The notes under the pieces were generated by a model that had not been told where the DNA came from, ran no database searches, and was given only the letters and a program-made list of their open reading frames with translations. A stretch of DNA of 64,000 nt from Rhodoferax sp. (GTDB lineage Bacteria > Pseudomonadota > Gammaproteobacteria > Burkholderiales > Burkholderiaceae_C): assembly GCF_028715765.1 (NCBI RefSeq), contig NZ_JAQURE010000005.1:1-64000 (forward strand), in the 5' to 3' direction. Below, in pieces: positions 8,897 to 18,895 of this stretch (within the stretch, counting starts at the first letter, position 1; each line of letters begins with the position of its first letter). Position numbers and translations under genes: made by a program.

Positions 8897-9506
8897 CACC
8901 TGGCTCTTTGGACAGCTTCAGCACCAGTTCCAGCCGGTTGGCAGCGCCATGAAAAGCCAGCACAGATGACACGTATTCTTTGACCGTGTGGTCTGACAGC
9001 CCCAGTTGCCTTGCCATCAATTTATTGGCGGTGCCGCGCAGCAGCAAGGCCTGCACTTGCTGCAAACGCGGCGACAAAGCACGGGAATCTGGAGCCGCGG
9101 TGTCATGCATCTGTGCAGCCAAAGCGGGGGGCACATAAAACTCGCCCGACAAAATGCGGGCAAAGCCATCCAGCACCAACGCTGGGTCGGCTGTTTTGGG
9201 AATAAAACCGCGCACCCCTGCCGCCAGCGCTTTGCGAATGAGCCGATGCTCTGGGTCAGCAGAGATCAGCACCGTGTGGTCTATCCACGTGGATTCGCAC
9301 AAGCACTTGAACAGCTCGTGCTGTGGGTCGTCGGGCAAGTTGATGTCCAAAAAAATCCAATCCGGACGGGGTAATTTTTGCAGTGCCAAACGCGCTTGCT
9401 CAGCCGAATAGGCGCTTTGCACCTGCGCCCCAGCCTGCGTGGCGGCCAGCAAGGCAGCCAAACCTTGGCACGTGAGCGGGTGGTCATCCACAATCAAAAT
9501 ATTCAT
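8883..9506 (-). CDS. NarL/FixJ-type response regulator (REC + LuxR HTH)
   Basis: The 207-residue regulator has an N-terminal receiver domain with the acidic pocket D7-D8, phosphoacceptor D54 (FLDINLPDD) and K104 (FIPKTAD). A LuxR-type helix-turn-helix follows from about residue 143 (LSPRLQQVQALLLRGTANKLMARQLGLS, DHTVKEYVSSVL). It is the last gene of a three-gene operon with two hybrid kinases and overlaps the preceding kinase gene by 4 nt, so it is very likely their DNA-binding output partner. Target genes are unknown. Confidence 0.92.
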   Translation of the reverse strand: MNILIVDDHPLTCQGLAALLAATQAGAQVQSAYSAEQARLALQKLPRPDWIFLDINLPDDPQHELFKCLCESTWIDHTVLISADPEHRLIRKALAAGVRGFIPKTADPALVLDGFARILSGEFYVPPALAAQMHDTAAPDSRALSPRLQQVQALLLRGTANKLMARQLGLSDHTVKEYVSSVLAFHGAANRLELVLKLSKEPGVSVG

Positions 9507-11359
9507 GGGTTTCTTTCTTCATGTCGGCGCTCAAGCAACGCCCCCAGGGTGTAAGCCAGCAAACTTGCATCCACGGGTTTTGACAGCAGCATGTAGCCCG
9601 CGTCTTCTGCGGCTTGTTGTACCGTGGGCACCATTTCACCCGAGAGCAACAGCCCGATGGCTGAGGGGAATGTTTGCTGCAAAAAGTCTAGCAGCTCAAT
9701 GCCGTTCATGGCGCCTGGCAGCCGAAAATCGCACAGCACACATTCAGGCTGCCAGCCCGCTTCACAGACTTGCAGCACCGACGCATCGCCACACATGGCG
9801 GCGCGCACATCCAACTGCCACTCTTTCAACAGCGCCTGCATGGCCAGCTGAACCAGGGGGTCGTCATCAATCAGCAACACGCGCCGCCCTCGCAACCAGA
9901 CCCCCGCCTGTACCAGGTTTTGGGCGTCAGTTGCCGTGGGGGGCGATGCCAGTTGTGGTTTGGCTTGCGCTAGCACCACAGCGCCGGGCAAGGTCAGCCG
10001 GAAGCGGGTGCCGCGTCCCGGCACCGAGGTCACCGTGACCTTGAAACCCAGTAAATCACAGGCATGGCGAACAATGGCCAGCCCCAACCCCAGCCCTTGG
10101 CTGCGGTCACGCTCCTTGTTGCCCATTTGCACATAGGGGTCAAAAATGCGCGTTTGATCTGCCTGCGCAATGCCTACCCCAGTGTCCCAAACTTCAAGCC
10201 ACAGCCCTTGACTTGTCAATTCACCCATGGGGTGAGCCGGGCGCAGTGCCAGCAACACGCCACCATGCGGTGTGTAACGCACGGCATTGCTGAGCAAATT
10301 GGCCAAAATACGCTTGAAAAGCACCAAGTCGGTACAAAGCTGCACGTGCGTGAGCCATCGGCTCTGAAAACGGCGCAAGTGCAACCCCTTGGCCTGGGCT
10401 TCAGGCCTGATACGCGCCAGCACATCTTGCATGGCTGCGTGCAGATCAAATTCCGTCAAGGTAAGTTTTTCAATCCCACTCTCCAGACGTGACAGCTCCA
10501 TCAGGGCGTTGAACAGGCTGTTGATCGATTGACCCGCTTGCGTGATGTGTTGCATCAGCGGGTGATCTGCCGCCGCTGGCAGTTGCTGCCGGTAGGCCTC
10601 TATCAGCAGCAGCAAGGCGTGCACCGGCTGACGCAAGTCATGGCTGGCTGCAGCCAAAAATTCTGATTTGTCGCGGTTGGCTTTTTCTGCGCGTGCCGCC
10701 TGCTCGGCATTGCTGATGGCCAGCGCTTTGTTTTCCAGCTGCAGGCGAATCGACTGGCGCAATGAGCGGTGGGTGTTTCCCAGCGACGAGATCAAGGCCA
10801 CCACGTAAAGCATCAGCATCAGCACCAAAGGCAAGGCATCTTCACCAAAAATGGCCGGAATGTGCCAAACGAAAACCACCACCGTGGTGATGGCGCTGAT
10901 GACCACACCCCTGAAGTCGTTGGCTGAATTGCCCGCCGCAGCATGCCCCACCACGCCAGTGAACACGGTCATCAAAACGGCGTTTTCAACTGTCGCGCCT
11001 GGCACCATCAACCACACCATGCTGCCCCACCCCACGGCGCTGATGAATTGCAAAGTGCGCCGGTAACGCTGCCAGCGCATGACCCCAGCCACATGGGGCG
11101 GAGGCAAACTCACATCATGGAGAAAGTGCTGGTAAAGCACCATGTAACTCACCCCTAACAACATCAAACACGCCAACCAAACGGTCAAAATCACCAGATT
11201 GGTCTGCTTGTACACCGCCAAAGCCACCAAAGCGGACAGCGCCAACTGGCTCCTACCGGTGGTCAACAAGTTGCGATGCCCAATTAAAAACAGGGCGTGA
11301 TCGACCTCGGGTTCAAACTCAGGAAACCATTGACTTGGTGGCTTAACGCGCAGCTTCAT
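9503..11359 (-). CDS. Membrane hybrid histidine kinase (first paralogue, next to the regulator)
   Basis: This 618-residue sensor kinase has several N-terminal membrane helices (about residues 40-195) with no large periplasmic domain, then a short coiled linker and HisKA with the phosphoacceptor H240 in the motif FLAAASHDLRQPVHALL. HATPase boxes follow (NLLSNAVRYTPHGG, DTGVGIA, GLGLGLAIV), then a C-terminal receiver domain (LLIDDDP, VLCDFRLPG). The membrane part resembles a 7TM-like sensor; the ligand is unknown. It is about the same size and order as the next gene, clearly a tandem duplicate. Overlaps of 4 nt on both sides indicate one translationally coupled operon. Confidence 0.92.
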   Translation of the reverse strand: MKLRVKPPSQWFPEFEPEVDHALFLIGHRNLLTTGRSQLALSALVALAVYKQTNLVILTVWLACLMLLGVSYMVLYQHFLHDVSLPPPHVAGVMRWQRYRRTLQFISAVGWGSMVWLMVPGATVENAVLMTVFTGVVGHAAAGNSANDFRGVVISAITTVVVFVWHIPAIFGEDALPLVLMLMLYVVALISSLGNTHRSLRQSIRLQLENKALAISNAEQAARAEKANRDKSEFLAAASHDLRQPVHALLLLIEAYRQQLPAAADHPLMQHITQAGQSINSLFNALMELSRLESGIEKLTLTEFDLHAAMQDVLARIRPEAQAKGLHLRRFQSRWLTHVQLCTDLVLFKRILANLLSNAVRYTPHGGVLLALRPAHPMGELTSQGLWLEVWDTGVGIAQADQTRIFDPYVQMGNKERDRSQGLGLGLAIVRHACDLLGFKVTVTSVPGRGTRFRLTLPGAVVLAQAKPQLASPPTATDAQNLVQAGVWLRGRRVLLIDDDPLVQLAMQALLKEWQLDVRAAMCGDASVLQVCEAGWQPECVLCDFRLPGAMNGIELLDFLQQTFPSAIGLLLSGEMVPTVQQAAEDAGYMLLSKPVDASLLAYTLGALLERRHEERNP

Positions 11360-13173
11360 GACACACCCGCTTGTCTGGAAGACTGCAGCACCATGCCCAG
11401 CGTGGCCGCCAAAACCGCAGGCGCCACGGGCTTGAACAGCACCAGGTAGCCCGCCTCTTCGGCACGCGCTTGTACGGTTTGCACCAACTCACCCGTTTGC
11501 AAAATGCCCACAGACTGCGGAAAGCAGTCTTGCAAATAGTCCAGCATTTCAATGCCGTCCATGGAACCTGGCAGGCGAAAGTCGCACAGCACGCATTCGG
11601 GCTGCCAATCTATGCCACACACTTGCACGGCACTGGCATCGCCCGTCAAAGCGCAACGCAGGTCTATGCCCCAGCTGCCCAGCAGCGCTTGCATGGCTTG
11701 CTGAATCATGGGGTCGTCATCCACCAGCAAAACACGCCGTCCAGTCAATGGCGTCACCATCAGAGCCTGGGTGAGTTGTTGAGCCGCATCCAGGCTGGGT
11801 GCCAGAGTGTGAACTTGCATGACACACAACGCAGCTGGCACGTGCAGCCTGAAACAACTGCCACGCCCTAAGCGCGAGCGCAGGGTCAACCCCAAACCTA
11901 GCAATTGGCTGGCATGGCGCACGATGGCCAGCCCCAAACCCAGGCCTTTGGTGCGGTCACGCTCGCGGTTGGCCACTTGCACATAGGGGTCAAAAATGCG
12001 GGTTTGGTCTTGCTGGGCAATGCCTAACCCGGTGTCCCACACCTCAAGCCAAAAGCCATCGCCCCCAGGCGCCGGGCGCAAGCTCAGCAGCACGCCACCG
12101 TGCGCCGAGTAGCGCACTGCGTTTGACACCAAATTGCCCAAGATGCGCTCCAACAACAGCTTGTCGGTGCACAACGTCAAGGGCATGGCACGTGGTGACA
12201 CATGGCTGCGCAACGCCAGCCCCTTGCGCTCGGCCTCTGGCCGCGAGCGCGCCAAGATGCGGCTGATGGAATCAGTCAACTCAAATTCAGCCAGCACCGG
12301 TTGCTCCATGCCGCTCTCTAAGCGTGACAACTCCATGAGGGCGTTGAACAAGGTGCCAATCGACTGCCCTGCGGTGGCAATGTTGAGGATCAGGGGGTGC
12401 TGAGCAGCCTGTGGCTCTTGCTGGCAATAGGCTTCAATCAACAGCAGCAGGGCGTGCACGGGCTGGCGCAAGTCATGGCTAGCCGCCGCCAAAAATTCAG
12501 ACTTATCACGGTTGGCCTGCTCGGCACGGGTGGCAATTTCGGCATTTTTTTGCGCCAGTCGTTCGTTGGCCAAGCGCAGTTGAATGGATTCGATCAAGGT
12601 CATGTGCGCATTGCGCGCGACCCAGGCCATGACGGACAAATACAGCAAACACATGCCAGCCACAGCCTCGGCATGGTCGCCAAAAGCTGCTGGAATTTGC
12701 GACAAAAGCAACACACTGGCCAGCGTCACACTGACCACAAAGCCACGCAAATCGTGCGCATTGCTGACTGCTGAGTAGGCCAGTGCTCCAGCAAACGAGG
12801 TCATGACCATCAGGTTGTTCACCTGTTCTCCAGGAACAAACAGAAAGCCAATGCTGCCCCACCCCAAGCCCGGCAAGGTCACCATCCACAAATGAGCGGT
12901 TTTCCAGCGCTGCAGCAAAGCGTGGGGGAAAGGTTGGGCATGGGGGAGTGCCTTGAACATCCATAACCCCATGAAAAAAATCATTGTCAAACCAAGCATC
13001 CAGCTCAGCCAGCCCAGCACCAGCGCATGCGGCGCCGCCATCCAGGCACCAGCCGCCACCAGCAAAGACAAGCACGTATGCCCCACTGCGTGCGCCCGCA
13101 GGTTGCGGTAGCCAAGCAAAAACAGCTCTTGCTCAACAGCGGGTGGGTAGGAGGGAAACCAAGGAATGTTCAC
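11356..13173 (-). CDS. Membrane hybrid histidine kinase (second paralogue, operon-first)
   Basis: Its architecture matches its neighbour: an N-terminal multi-helix membrane sensor, HisKA with FLAAASHDLRQPVHALL (H233 from this start), HATPase (NLVSNAVRYSAHGG, DTGLGIA, GLGLGLAIV) and a C-terminal receiver (LLVDDDP, VLCDFRLPG). The start is uncertain. An ATG at 13263 gives 635 residues, but the first 30 are Pro/Arg/Gly-rich and run through a C/G-run hairpin. GTG at 13173 (V-N-I-P-W-F-P) lines up with the N-terminus of the paralogue, so I prefer it. It heads the operon and probably shares or competes for the same response regulator. Confidence 0.88.
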   Translation of the reverse strand: MNIPWFPSYPPAVEQELFLLGYRNLRAHAVGHTCLSLLVAAGAWMAAPHALVLGWLSWMLGLTMIFFMGLWMFKALPHAQPFPHALLQRWKTAHLWMVTLPGLGWGSIGFLFVPGEQVNNLMVMTSFAGALAYSAVSNAHDLRGFVVSVTLASVLLLSQIPAAFGDHAEAVAGMCLLYLSVMAWVARNAHMTLIESIQLRLANERLAQKNAEIATRAEQANRDKSEFLAAASHDLRQPVHALLLLIEAYCQQEPQAAQHPLILNIATAGQSIGTLFNALMELSRLESGMEQPVLAEFELTDSISRILARSRPEAERKGLALRSHVSPRAMPLTLCTDKLLLERILGNLVSNAVRYSAHGGVLLSLRPAPGGDGFWLEVWDTGLGIAQQDQTRIFDPYVQVANRERDRTKGLGLGLAIVRHASQLLGLGLTLRSRLGRGSCFRLHVPAALCVMQVHTLAPSLDAAQQLTQALMVTPLTGRRVLLVDDDPMIQQAMQALLGSWGIDLRCALTGDASAVQVCGIDWQPECVLCDFRLPGSMDGIEMLDYLQDCFPQSVGILQTGELVQTVQARAEEAGYLVLFKPVAPAVLAATLGMVLQSSRQAGVS

Positions 13174-13347
13174 AAAAGGATGGGGAATTTGGCGTGAGTA
13201 TCCAGCAAACCTATCGGCTGGTCTTCCCCCTCCACGGGGGGGGTACACAAAACAGTTCCACAAAATTAAACTGAACTTGCCTCAGAAGTTTTTCACAGGT
13301 AAGTCATCAACTGGTTCTGTTCATCCCCTCGTATCAAAGGAGTTTCC

Positions 13348-14412
13348 ATGCGTACTCATCTCGCTTTTACATTCTCAGCGCTATCAGCTGCCACCTTGCT
13401 GGTGGCCTGCGGTGGCGGTGATTCCGTTGCGACAACCCCCACAACACCTGCACCTGTCACCACAACAACTGTCTCTGGTTCGGCTGTCAAGGGTCCAGTG
13501 GACGGTGCAACCGTCACCATTAAAAAGGCCAGTGATGGCACCGTCGTCGCCACGACTAAAACGGGTGTGGGTGGTGCTTACACCGTCAGCGTGCCTTTTC
13601 AAGGCGACGTGATTGTGGAGGTCACGGGCGGCACCTACACCGATGAAGCAACGAATGTCACTACGCCGTTATCAGCCCCCATGAAATCGGTGCTGAATGT
13701 GAGTGGAACGGCTGTGACGGGGGTGGTAACCCCCTTGACCACGATGGCCTTCACCACGTCATTTCCAACAGGCACAGGCGTGACATCTGCAGCGTTCAAA
13801 ACGGCTGCCAACAATTTGGCAACCCAGTTTCAACTCACTGGCGTTGATCTAACAACCACCACACCCGTTGTGACCGGGACAACCAATGCCTATGGCAATG
13901 CTTTGAAGGCAGTTTCACAGTACCTTAAAGACAACAACACAACCCTCGGTGCCATCACCAATCAAACCTTGACCCAGGCAGAGTGGACAAATTTCTCGGG
14001 TAAATACTCGGCGGCCTATCAAACAGCCAATGGCCAAACCGTGACCTACAGCATCGATGGCAACACCATTACATCCTCTGTCACTGGCGCTGGCGTGGGT
14101 GGCAGCACTGTGACCACCACCACCACAGGTAACAACACAACCGTGACTGGAACAGGTGTAGGTGGCGGCACCGGCACTTGCGGTGTGAATGCAACAGGCA
14201 ACATTTCACAAACAATCCAAGGCCAAACCATCAACGCGCCAGTGAACTTGAACGTCTGTGTCACAGGCATTGCAACCGGCTCATGCACCGCAAGCAATGC
14301 CCAGTTGAATCAAACCTTGGCTGGCCAGCAAGGCTTGGCTGGCGCAGTCAATTTGACTTACACCTACTCTGCCGCTTGCGCCGCAGGCGCAATCAACGTT
14401 GCATTGCTGTGA
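13348..14412 (+). CDS. Secreted Thr-rich lipoprotein of unknown function
   Basis: The 354-residue protein has a lipoprotein signal ending in LLVAC21, followed by GGGD, so it is probably anchored in the outer membrane. Residues about 40-115 (SGSAVKGPVDGATVTIKKASDG, GAYTVSVPF) resemble a carboxypeptidase-regulatory-like beta-sandwich. The rest is Thr/Ser/Gly-rich and low in charge, with a Cys-containing C-terminal section. I do not recognise a function. A strong Shine-Dalgarno (AAAGGAG) precedes the ATG. It is transcribed divergently from the kinase operon across a 174-bp gap and has its own terminator, so it could be a target of that system. Confidence 0.75.
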   Translation: MRTHLAFTFSALSAATLLVACGGGDSVATTPTTPAPVTTTTVSGSAVKGPVDGATVTIKKASDGTVVATTKTGVGGAYTVSVPFQGDVIVEVTGGTYTDEATNVTTPLSAPMKSVLNVSGTAVTGVVTPLTTMAFTTSFPTGTGVTSAAFKTAANNLATQFQLTGVDLTTTTPVVTGTTNAYGNALKAVSQYLKDNNTTLGAITNQTLTQAEWTNFSGKYSAAYQTANGQTVTYSIDGNTITSSVTGAGVGGSTVTTTTTGNNTTVTGTGVGGGTGTCGVNATGNISQTIQGQTINAPVNLNVCVTGIATGSCTASNAQLNQTLAGQQGLAGAVNLTYTYSAACAAGAINVALL

Positions 14413-14444
14413 TATTTGACTGATCAACCTCTCCAAGGTGTTTC

Positions 14445-14478
14445 AAAGCCATTCCTTTCACGAGGGATGGCTTTTTTT
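14445..14478 (+). terminator. Rho-independent terminator after the lipoprotein gene
   Basis: The stem AAAGCCATTCC / GGGATGGCTTT has loop TTTCACGA and runs into seven Ts. It starts 33 bases after the lipoprotein stop and ends on the stop codon of the convergent CoA-transferase gene. Confidence 0.85.
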
Positions 14479-15704
14479 CATCCCACACATTGATGAGTCC
14501 GAAAATTTCTTATCTGCTCAGGTGAGTATTTCAGCCCGCTGAGCAACGTATCCGTATCCGCCCCCAGCCTGGGCGGGTTCAGCCGCACGCCCAGGCGTTG
14601 CCCATCCATGGTGAACGGGAACAGCGTGGCCTTGCTGGTTTCACCTGCGTGCGCGCCGTCTGGCAACACCATATCCGCCAGCCCGCCGGTGGCCAGCAGG
14701 TGTTCGTCGTCAAACAGCTCCTCGGGTTTGCGAATCGGCGCGTAAGGCAGTTTGTTGGCTTCCATCAGGTGCGCCACTTGCGCAGCGCTGTAGGATGCCA
14801 AGCGCTCGCGCAAGATGGGCAGCAGCGTCGGACGCTCGCGCACGCGGTCGTTGTTTGACGCGTAGCGTGCATCTGTTTTCAGGTCGGCCAAGCCAAACAC
14901 CGCGCAAAACGTGGCCCACTGGGCATCACTCACGGCCGAGATAAAAATCTGCTCGCCGTCTTTCACGGTAAATACGTCGTACACCCCCCAGGGGGAAATG
15001 CGCGCTGGCATGGGGGCTGCGGGCTGGCCGGTCATGGCGTACTGCAGCATGTGCTGGCCGACCAGAAACACGTTGTTCTCGAACAGCGCACTCTGCACCT
15101 CTTGCCCGCGGCCGGTGATGCCGCGCTGAATCAACGCCCCCAGCGCGCCAATGGCACCAAACATGCCGCCCATGATGTCGTTCACGCTGGTGCCCGCGCG
15201 CAGCGGGTCGCCGGGGCGGCCGGTCATGTAAGCCAGGCCACCCATCATCTGCACCACTTCGTCCAGCGCGGTGCGGTGCTCGTAGGGGCCTGGCAAAAAG
15301 CCCTTGTGGCTCACATAAATCAGCTTGGGGTTTTGGGCCGACAAGGCGGCGTAGTCCAGGCCATATTTGGCCATGGTGTCGGGCTTGAAGTTTTCCAGCA
15401 CCACGTCGGCACTGAGCGCCAGCTTGCGTGCCACCTCGGCCCCTTCAGGCTGGTGCAGGTTGATGGCAATGCTTTTTTTGTTGCGGTTGAACATGGGGAA
15501 AAAGCCCGCACCCGCGCCCAGCAGGTAGCGTGTGCGGTCGCCTTCCAGCGGCTCCACTTTGATGACCTCTGCCCCCATGTCGGCCAGCACCATGCCACAG
15601 GTGGGGCCCATCACCATGTGGGTGAACTCCACCACGCGCAAACCCGCCAGAGGCAAGGGGCGCGCAGCGCTGGGGGAAGTGGCGTGAGCAGTCATGTGGT
15701 TCAT
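14478..15704 (-). CDS. CaiB/BaiF family (class III) CoA transferase
   Basis: This 408-residue enzyme belongs to family III CoA transferases, which move CoA between carboxylic acids, or relatives such as acyl-CoA racemases. Seen: the N-terminal LAGLRVVEFTHMVMGPTCGM, MGAEVIKVEPLEGD, NRNKKSIAINL, DVVLENFKPD, and D148 in ALDEVVQMMGG, the position of the catalytic aspartate of the family. The substrate cannot be predicted. It is followed on the other strand by a haloacid dehalogenase and malate synthase, so a small-acid or C2-unit pathway is possible. No partner dehydrogenase is adjacent. Confidence 0.88.
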   Translation of the reverse strand: MNHMTAHATSPSAARPLPLAGLRVVEFTHMVMGPTCGMVLADMGAEVIKVEPLEGDRTRYLLGAGAGFFPMFNRNKKSIAINLHQPEGAEVARKLALSADVVLENFKPDTMAKYGLDYAALSAQNPKLIYVSHKGFLPGPYEHRTALDEVVQMMGGLAYMTGRPGDPLRAGTSVNDIMGGMFGAIGALGALIQRGITGRGQEVQSALFENNVFLVGQHMLQYAMTGQPAAPMPARISPWGVYDVFTVKDGEQIFISAVSDAQWATFCAVFGLADLKTDARYASNNDRVRERPTLLPILRERLASYSAAQVAHLMEANKLPYAPIRKPEELFDDEHLLATGGLADMVLPDGAHAGETSKATLFPFTMDGQRLGVRLNPPRLGADTDTLLSGLKYSPEQIRNFRTHQCVG

Positions 15705-15830
15705 CTCTCAAATACAGGGGGTGGTCATTATTTCCCATGCGCAGGGCACAGTGCATTACCTGCATGGCGGTCAAAGCTGTTGCTGCAAAGCGCCGGTGGA
15801 TACACCGTTTGGGTTACGTAAAATCTGAGC

Positions 15831-16592
15831 ATGAACCACACCCTCACTGCCTCGCACCAGCCCACTGCCACTGCCCCTGCCCCGCGTGCGGTGTTGTTTG
15901 ATGCTTACGGCACCTTGTTTGACGTGTACAGCGTGGCTGAACTGGCTGAAGACTTGTTCCCCGGCCACGGGCAAGCACTGAGTGTGCTGTGGCGTGACAA
16001 GCAAATTGAATACACACGCCTGGTGACCACCTGCAACCACGGCGCGCATTACCGGCCGTTTTCTGAGCTGACCCGTGCCGCACTCGTGTATGCCATCAAA
16101 AAGATAGCTGCTCACGCTTATGAATCAAGCGCTACAGCCGAATTTGTGATAGAAAACGAGCCAGCCATTGAAATGCTGATGGCGCAATACCAGCACCTGG
16201 ATGCATTTCCTGAAAACCTCTCGGTGTTGCAACAGCTCAAAACCATGGGCATTCCCACCGGGATTTTGAGCAATGGCGACCCTGCCATGTTGCGTGCGGC
16301 GGTGTATTCGGCGGGCATGGATGACCTGCTGGGCCACGTCATCAGCGTCGACGCTGCGCGCAAATTCAAAACCCACCCAGAGGCCTACGCACTGGGTGAG
16401 CAGGCTACCGGCTTGCCTGCCGCAAGCATTTTGTTTGTCAGCTCCAACGGCTGGGACGCACTGGGTGCCACCTGGTATGGCTTTCAAACCCTGTGGGTCA
16501 ACCGCTCGCAGTTGCCGTTTGAAGAACTGGGCTGCCAACCCACCCGCACCGGCCACAACCTGACCGCCGTGCTGGACTTTTTTACCGCCTGA
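15831..16592 (+). CDS. Haloacid dehalogenase, type II (HAD superfamily)
   Basis: The 253-residue HAD hydrolase carries all L-2-haloacid dehalogenase-type motifs: nucleophile D24 in [10 protein letters not shown], the Ser of ILSNGDP, the Lys in [10 protein letters not shown], and [12 protein letters not shown]. Such enzymes hydrolyse 2-haloalkanoates to hydroxy acids; the natural substrate is unknown. Residues about 91-105 ([15 protein letters not shown]) are encoded by a copy of the short palindromic repeat (16103-16139), an in-frame insertion in the cap domain. Malate synthase G follows 55 bases later on the same strand. Confidence 0.88.
   Translation: MNHTLTASHQPTATAPAPRAVLFDAYGTLFDVYSVAELAEDLFPGHGQALSVLWRDKQIEYTRLVTTCNHGAHYRPFSELTRAALVYAIKKIAAHAYESSATAEFVIENEPAIEMLMAQYQHLDAFPENLSVLQQLKTMGIPTGILSNGDPAMLRAAVYSAGMDDLLGHVISVDAARKFKTHPEAYALGEQATGLPAASILFVSSNGWDALGATWYGFQTLWVNRSQLPFEELGCQPTRTGHNLTAVLDFFTA
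16103..16139 (+). repeat. Short palindromic repeat inside the dehalogenase gene
   Basis: GATAGCTGCTCACGCTTATG followed by AATCAAGCGCTACAGCC matches the intergenic repeat family. It is read in frame without a stop codon. Confidence 0.75.
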
Positions 16593-16647
16593 CGCTTTCA
16601 CTGCCCCCTTCGCTCCACCCCTTTCATTCACTCTGCCCTCCACCATC

Positions 16648-18873
16648 ATGACCGAACGCATCACCAAAAATGGCCTGCAAGTTGCCACCAACCTCGCCCA
16701 ATTCATCGACACCCAAGTCTTGCCTGGCACCGGCATCACACCGGCCAAGTTCTGGAAAGGCTTTGGCGCTTTGGTGGCTGATCTGGCGCCCAAAAACATC
16801 GCCTTGCTGGCCGAGCGCGACCGCCTGCAAACCGAGCTGGATGCCTGGCACACCGCCCACCCCGGCCCGATTGCCGACATGGCCGCCTACCGTGCCTTCC
16901 TTGAAAAAATCGGCTACCTGGTTGAACCACCCAAAAAGGCACGCATCACCACCACCCATGTCGATGCCGAGCTGGCCAAGCAAGCCGGCCCGCAGCTGGT
17001 GGTGCCCATTTTGAACGCCCGCTATGCCCTGAACGCGGCCAACGCACGCTGGGGCAGCTTGTACGACGCGCTTTACGGCACGGACGTGATTGACGAAACC
17101 AAAGGTTGCGAAAAGGTCAACAAAAAAGGCGGCTACAACCCCAAACGCGGCGCCAAGGTGATCGAATACGCCCGCCTGGTGCTTGACCGCTGCGCCCCAC
17201 TCAAAAAAGGCTCGCACGTGGACTCGGTGGCCTACCTTGTGAAGGCTGACAAATTGGCCGTCAAACTGGCTGACGGCAGCACCACCAGCTTGCAAGACAA
17301 CGCGCAGTTTGTCGGTTTTCAAGGCGAGGCAAAAGCCCCCAGCTCGGTGCTGTTTGAGCACAACGGCCTGCACCTTGACTTGATCATCAACCGCGCCACC
17401 ACCATTGGCGCGGCAGATGCTGCAGGTGTGTCAGACCTGGTGGTTGAGGCGGCTCTCTCCACCATTCTTGACCTGGAAGACTCGGTGGCGGCAGTGGATG
17501 CCGATGACAAAGTACTGGCCTACAGCAACTGGCTGGGCATTTTGAAAGGCACCTTGACCGAAGAAGTGGCCAAGGGTGCCAAAACCTTCACCCGCGGCCT
17601 GAACGCAGACCGCCTGTACACCGCGCCAGACGGCAAGAAAACCGTGCGCCTGCACGGCCGCAGCTTGATGTTTGTGCGCAACGTGGGGCACCTGATGACC
17701 AACCCGGCCATTTTGTACACCGACAAAACCGGCACCGTGCGTGAAATTCCTGAAGGCATCATGGATGCCGTGGTCACCACAGCAATAGCCATGCACGACT
17801 TGGCCAAAACCAAAAAAGACGCCATTCGCAACTCGCGCAAAGGCTCGGTCTACATCGTCAAGCCCAAGATGCACGGCCCGGCAGAAGTGGCGTTTGCCAG
17901 CGAACTGTTTGGCCGCGTCGAGAAAATGCTGGGGCTGCCAGACAGCACGGTCAAACTCGGCATCATGGACGAAGAGCGCCGCACCAGCGTCAACCTGAAA
18001 GCCTGCATTGCCGCCGCTGCGAGCCGCGTGGCCTTCATCAACACCGGTTTCCTGGATCGCACCGGCGACGAGATGCACAGCGCCATGCAAGGCGGCCCCA
18101 TGATCCGCAAGGGCGACATGAAAACCAGCGCCTGGATTGCCGCCTACGAGCGCAACAACGTGCTGGTGGGCTTGAAATGCGGCCTGCGCGGCAAAGCCCA
18201 AATTGGCAAGGGCATGTGGGCCATGCCTGACCTGATGAAAGCCATGCTGGAGCAAAAAATTGGCCACCCCAAGGCCGGTGCCAACACCGCTTGGGTGCCC
18301 AGCCCCACGGGTGCCACACTGCACGCCTTGCACTATCACCAGGTGCTGGTGAAAGACGTGCAAAAAGAGCTTGAAAAAATCAATGCCGACAAAGAGCGCG
18401 ATGCCCTGCTGGCTGGCCTGCTGCAAGTGCCGGTGGCCGCCAGTGCCAACTGGAGCCCAGCCGAGAAGCAGCAAGAGCTTGACAACAACGCCCAAGGCAT
18501 TTTGGGCTATGTGGTGCGCTGGGTCGACCAAGGTGTGGGCTGCTCCAAAGTGCCTGACATTCACAACATTGCCCTGATGGAAGACCGCGCCACGCTACGC
18601 ATTTCCAGCCAGCACATGGCCAACTGGCTGCACCATGGTGTCGTGACTGAAGCCCAGGTGAAAGAAACCTTCGAGCGCATGGCCGCTGTGGTGGACGCAC
18701 AAAACGCCGGTGACCCACTCTACAAACCCATGGCCGACCACTTTGACACCTCGATGGCCTACCAGGCGGCCTGCGATCTGGTGTTCAAGGGGCTGGCGCA
18801 ACCCAGCGGCTACACCGAACCGCTGCTGCATGGCTGGCGGCTCAAGCTCAAAGCTGCAGCGCGTGCTGCATAA
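16648..18873 (+). CDS. glcB: Malate synthase G
   Basis: This 741-residue enzyme condenses glyoxylate with acetyl-CoA to malate (glyoxylate shunt and glycolate use), in the cytoplasm as a monomer. Its length fits the G type (about 720 residues) and not the shorter A type. Recognisable stretches are [24 protein letters not shown], cut here to family landmarks: [33 protein letters not shown] residues near 270, [37 protein letters not shown] and [16 protein letters not shown] repeat-derived hairpin with a T tract follows the stop and probably ends transcription. Confidence 0.96.
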   Translation: MTERITKNGLQVATNLAQFIDTQVLPGTGITPAKFWKGFGALVADLAPKNIALLAERDRLQTELDAWHTAHPGPIADMAAYRAFLEKIGYLVEPPKKARITTTHVDAELAKQAGPQLVVPILNARYALNAANARWGSLYDALYGTDVIDETKGCEKVNKKGGYNPKRGAKVIEYARLVLDRCAPLKKGSHVDSVAYLVKADKLAVKLADGSTTSLQDNAQFVGFQGEAKAPSSVLFEHNGLHLDLIINRATTIGAADAAGVSDLVVEAALSTILDLEDSVAAVDADDKVLAYSNWLGILKGTLTEEVAKGAKTFTRGLNADRLYTAPDGKKTVRLHGRSLMFVRNVGHLMTNPAILYTDKTGTVREIPEGIMDAVVTTAIAMHDLAKTKKDAIRNSRKGSVYIVKPKMHGPAEVAFASELFGRVEKMLGLPDSTVKLGIMDEERRTSVNLKACIAAAASRVAFINTGFLDRTGDEMHSAMQGGPMIRKGDMKTSAWIAAYERNNVLVGLKCGLRGKAQIGKGMWAMPDLMKAMLEQKIGHPKAGANTAWVPSPTGATLHALHYHQVLVKDVQKELEKINADKERDALLAGLLQVPVAASANWSPAEKQQELDNNAQGILGYVVRWVDQGVGCSKVPDIHNIALMEDRATLRISSQHMANWLHHGVVTEAQVKETFERMAAVVDAQNAGDPLYKPMADHFDTSMAYQAACDLVFKGLAQPSGYTEPLLHGWRLKLKAAARAA

Positions 18874-18895
18874 ACGCCTTTTAACTACTTAATTC

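Noticed and set aside
17431-18564. Long antisense open frame (377 codons) opposite glcB
   Set aside because: It is a shadow of the G/C-rich codon pattern of malate synthase, and its sequence is His/Gly/Gln-rich without family motifs.
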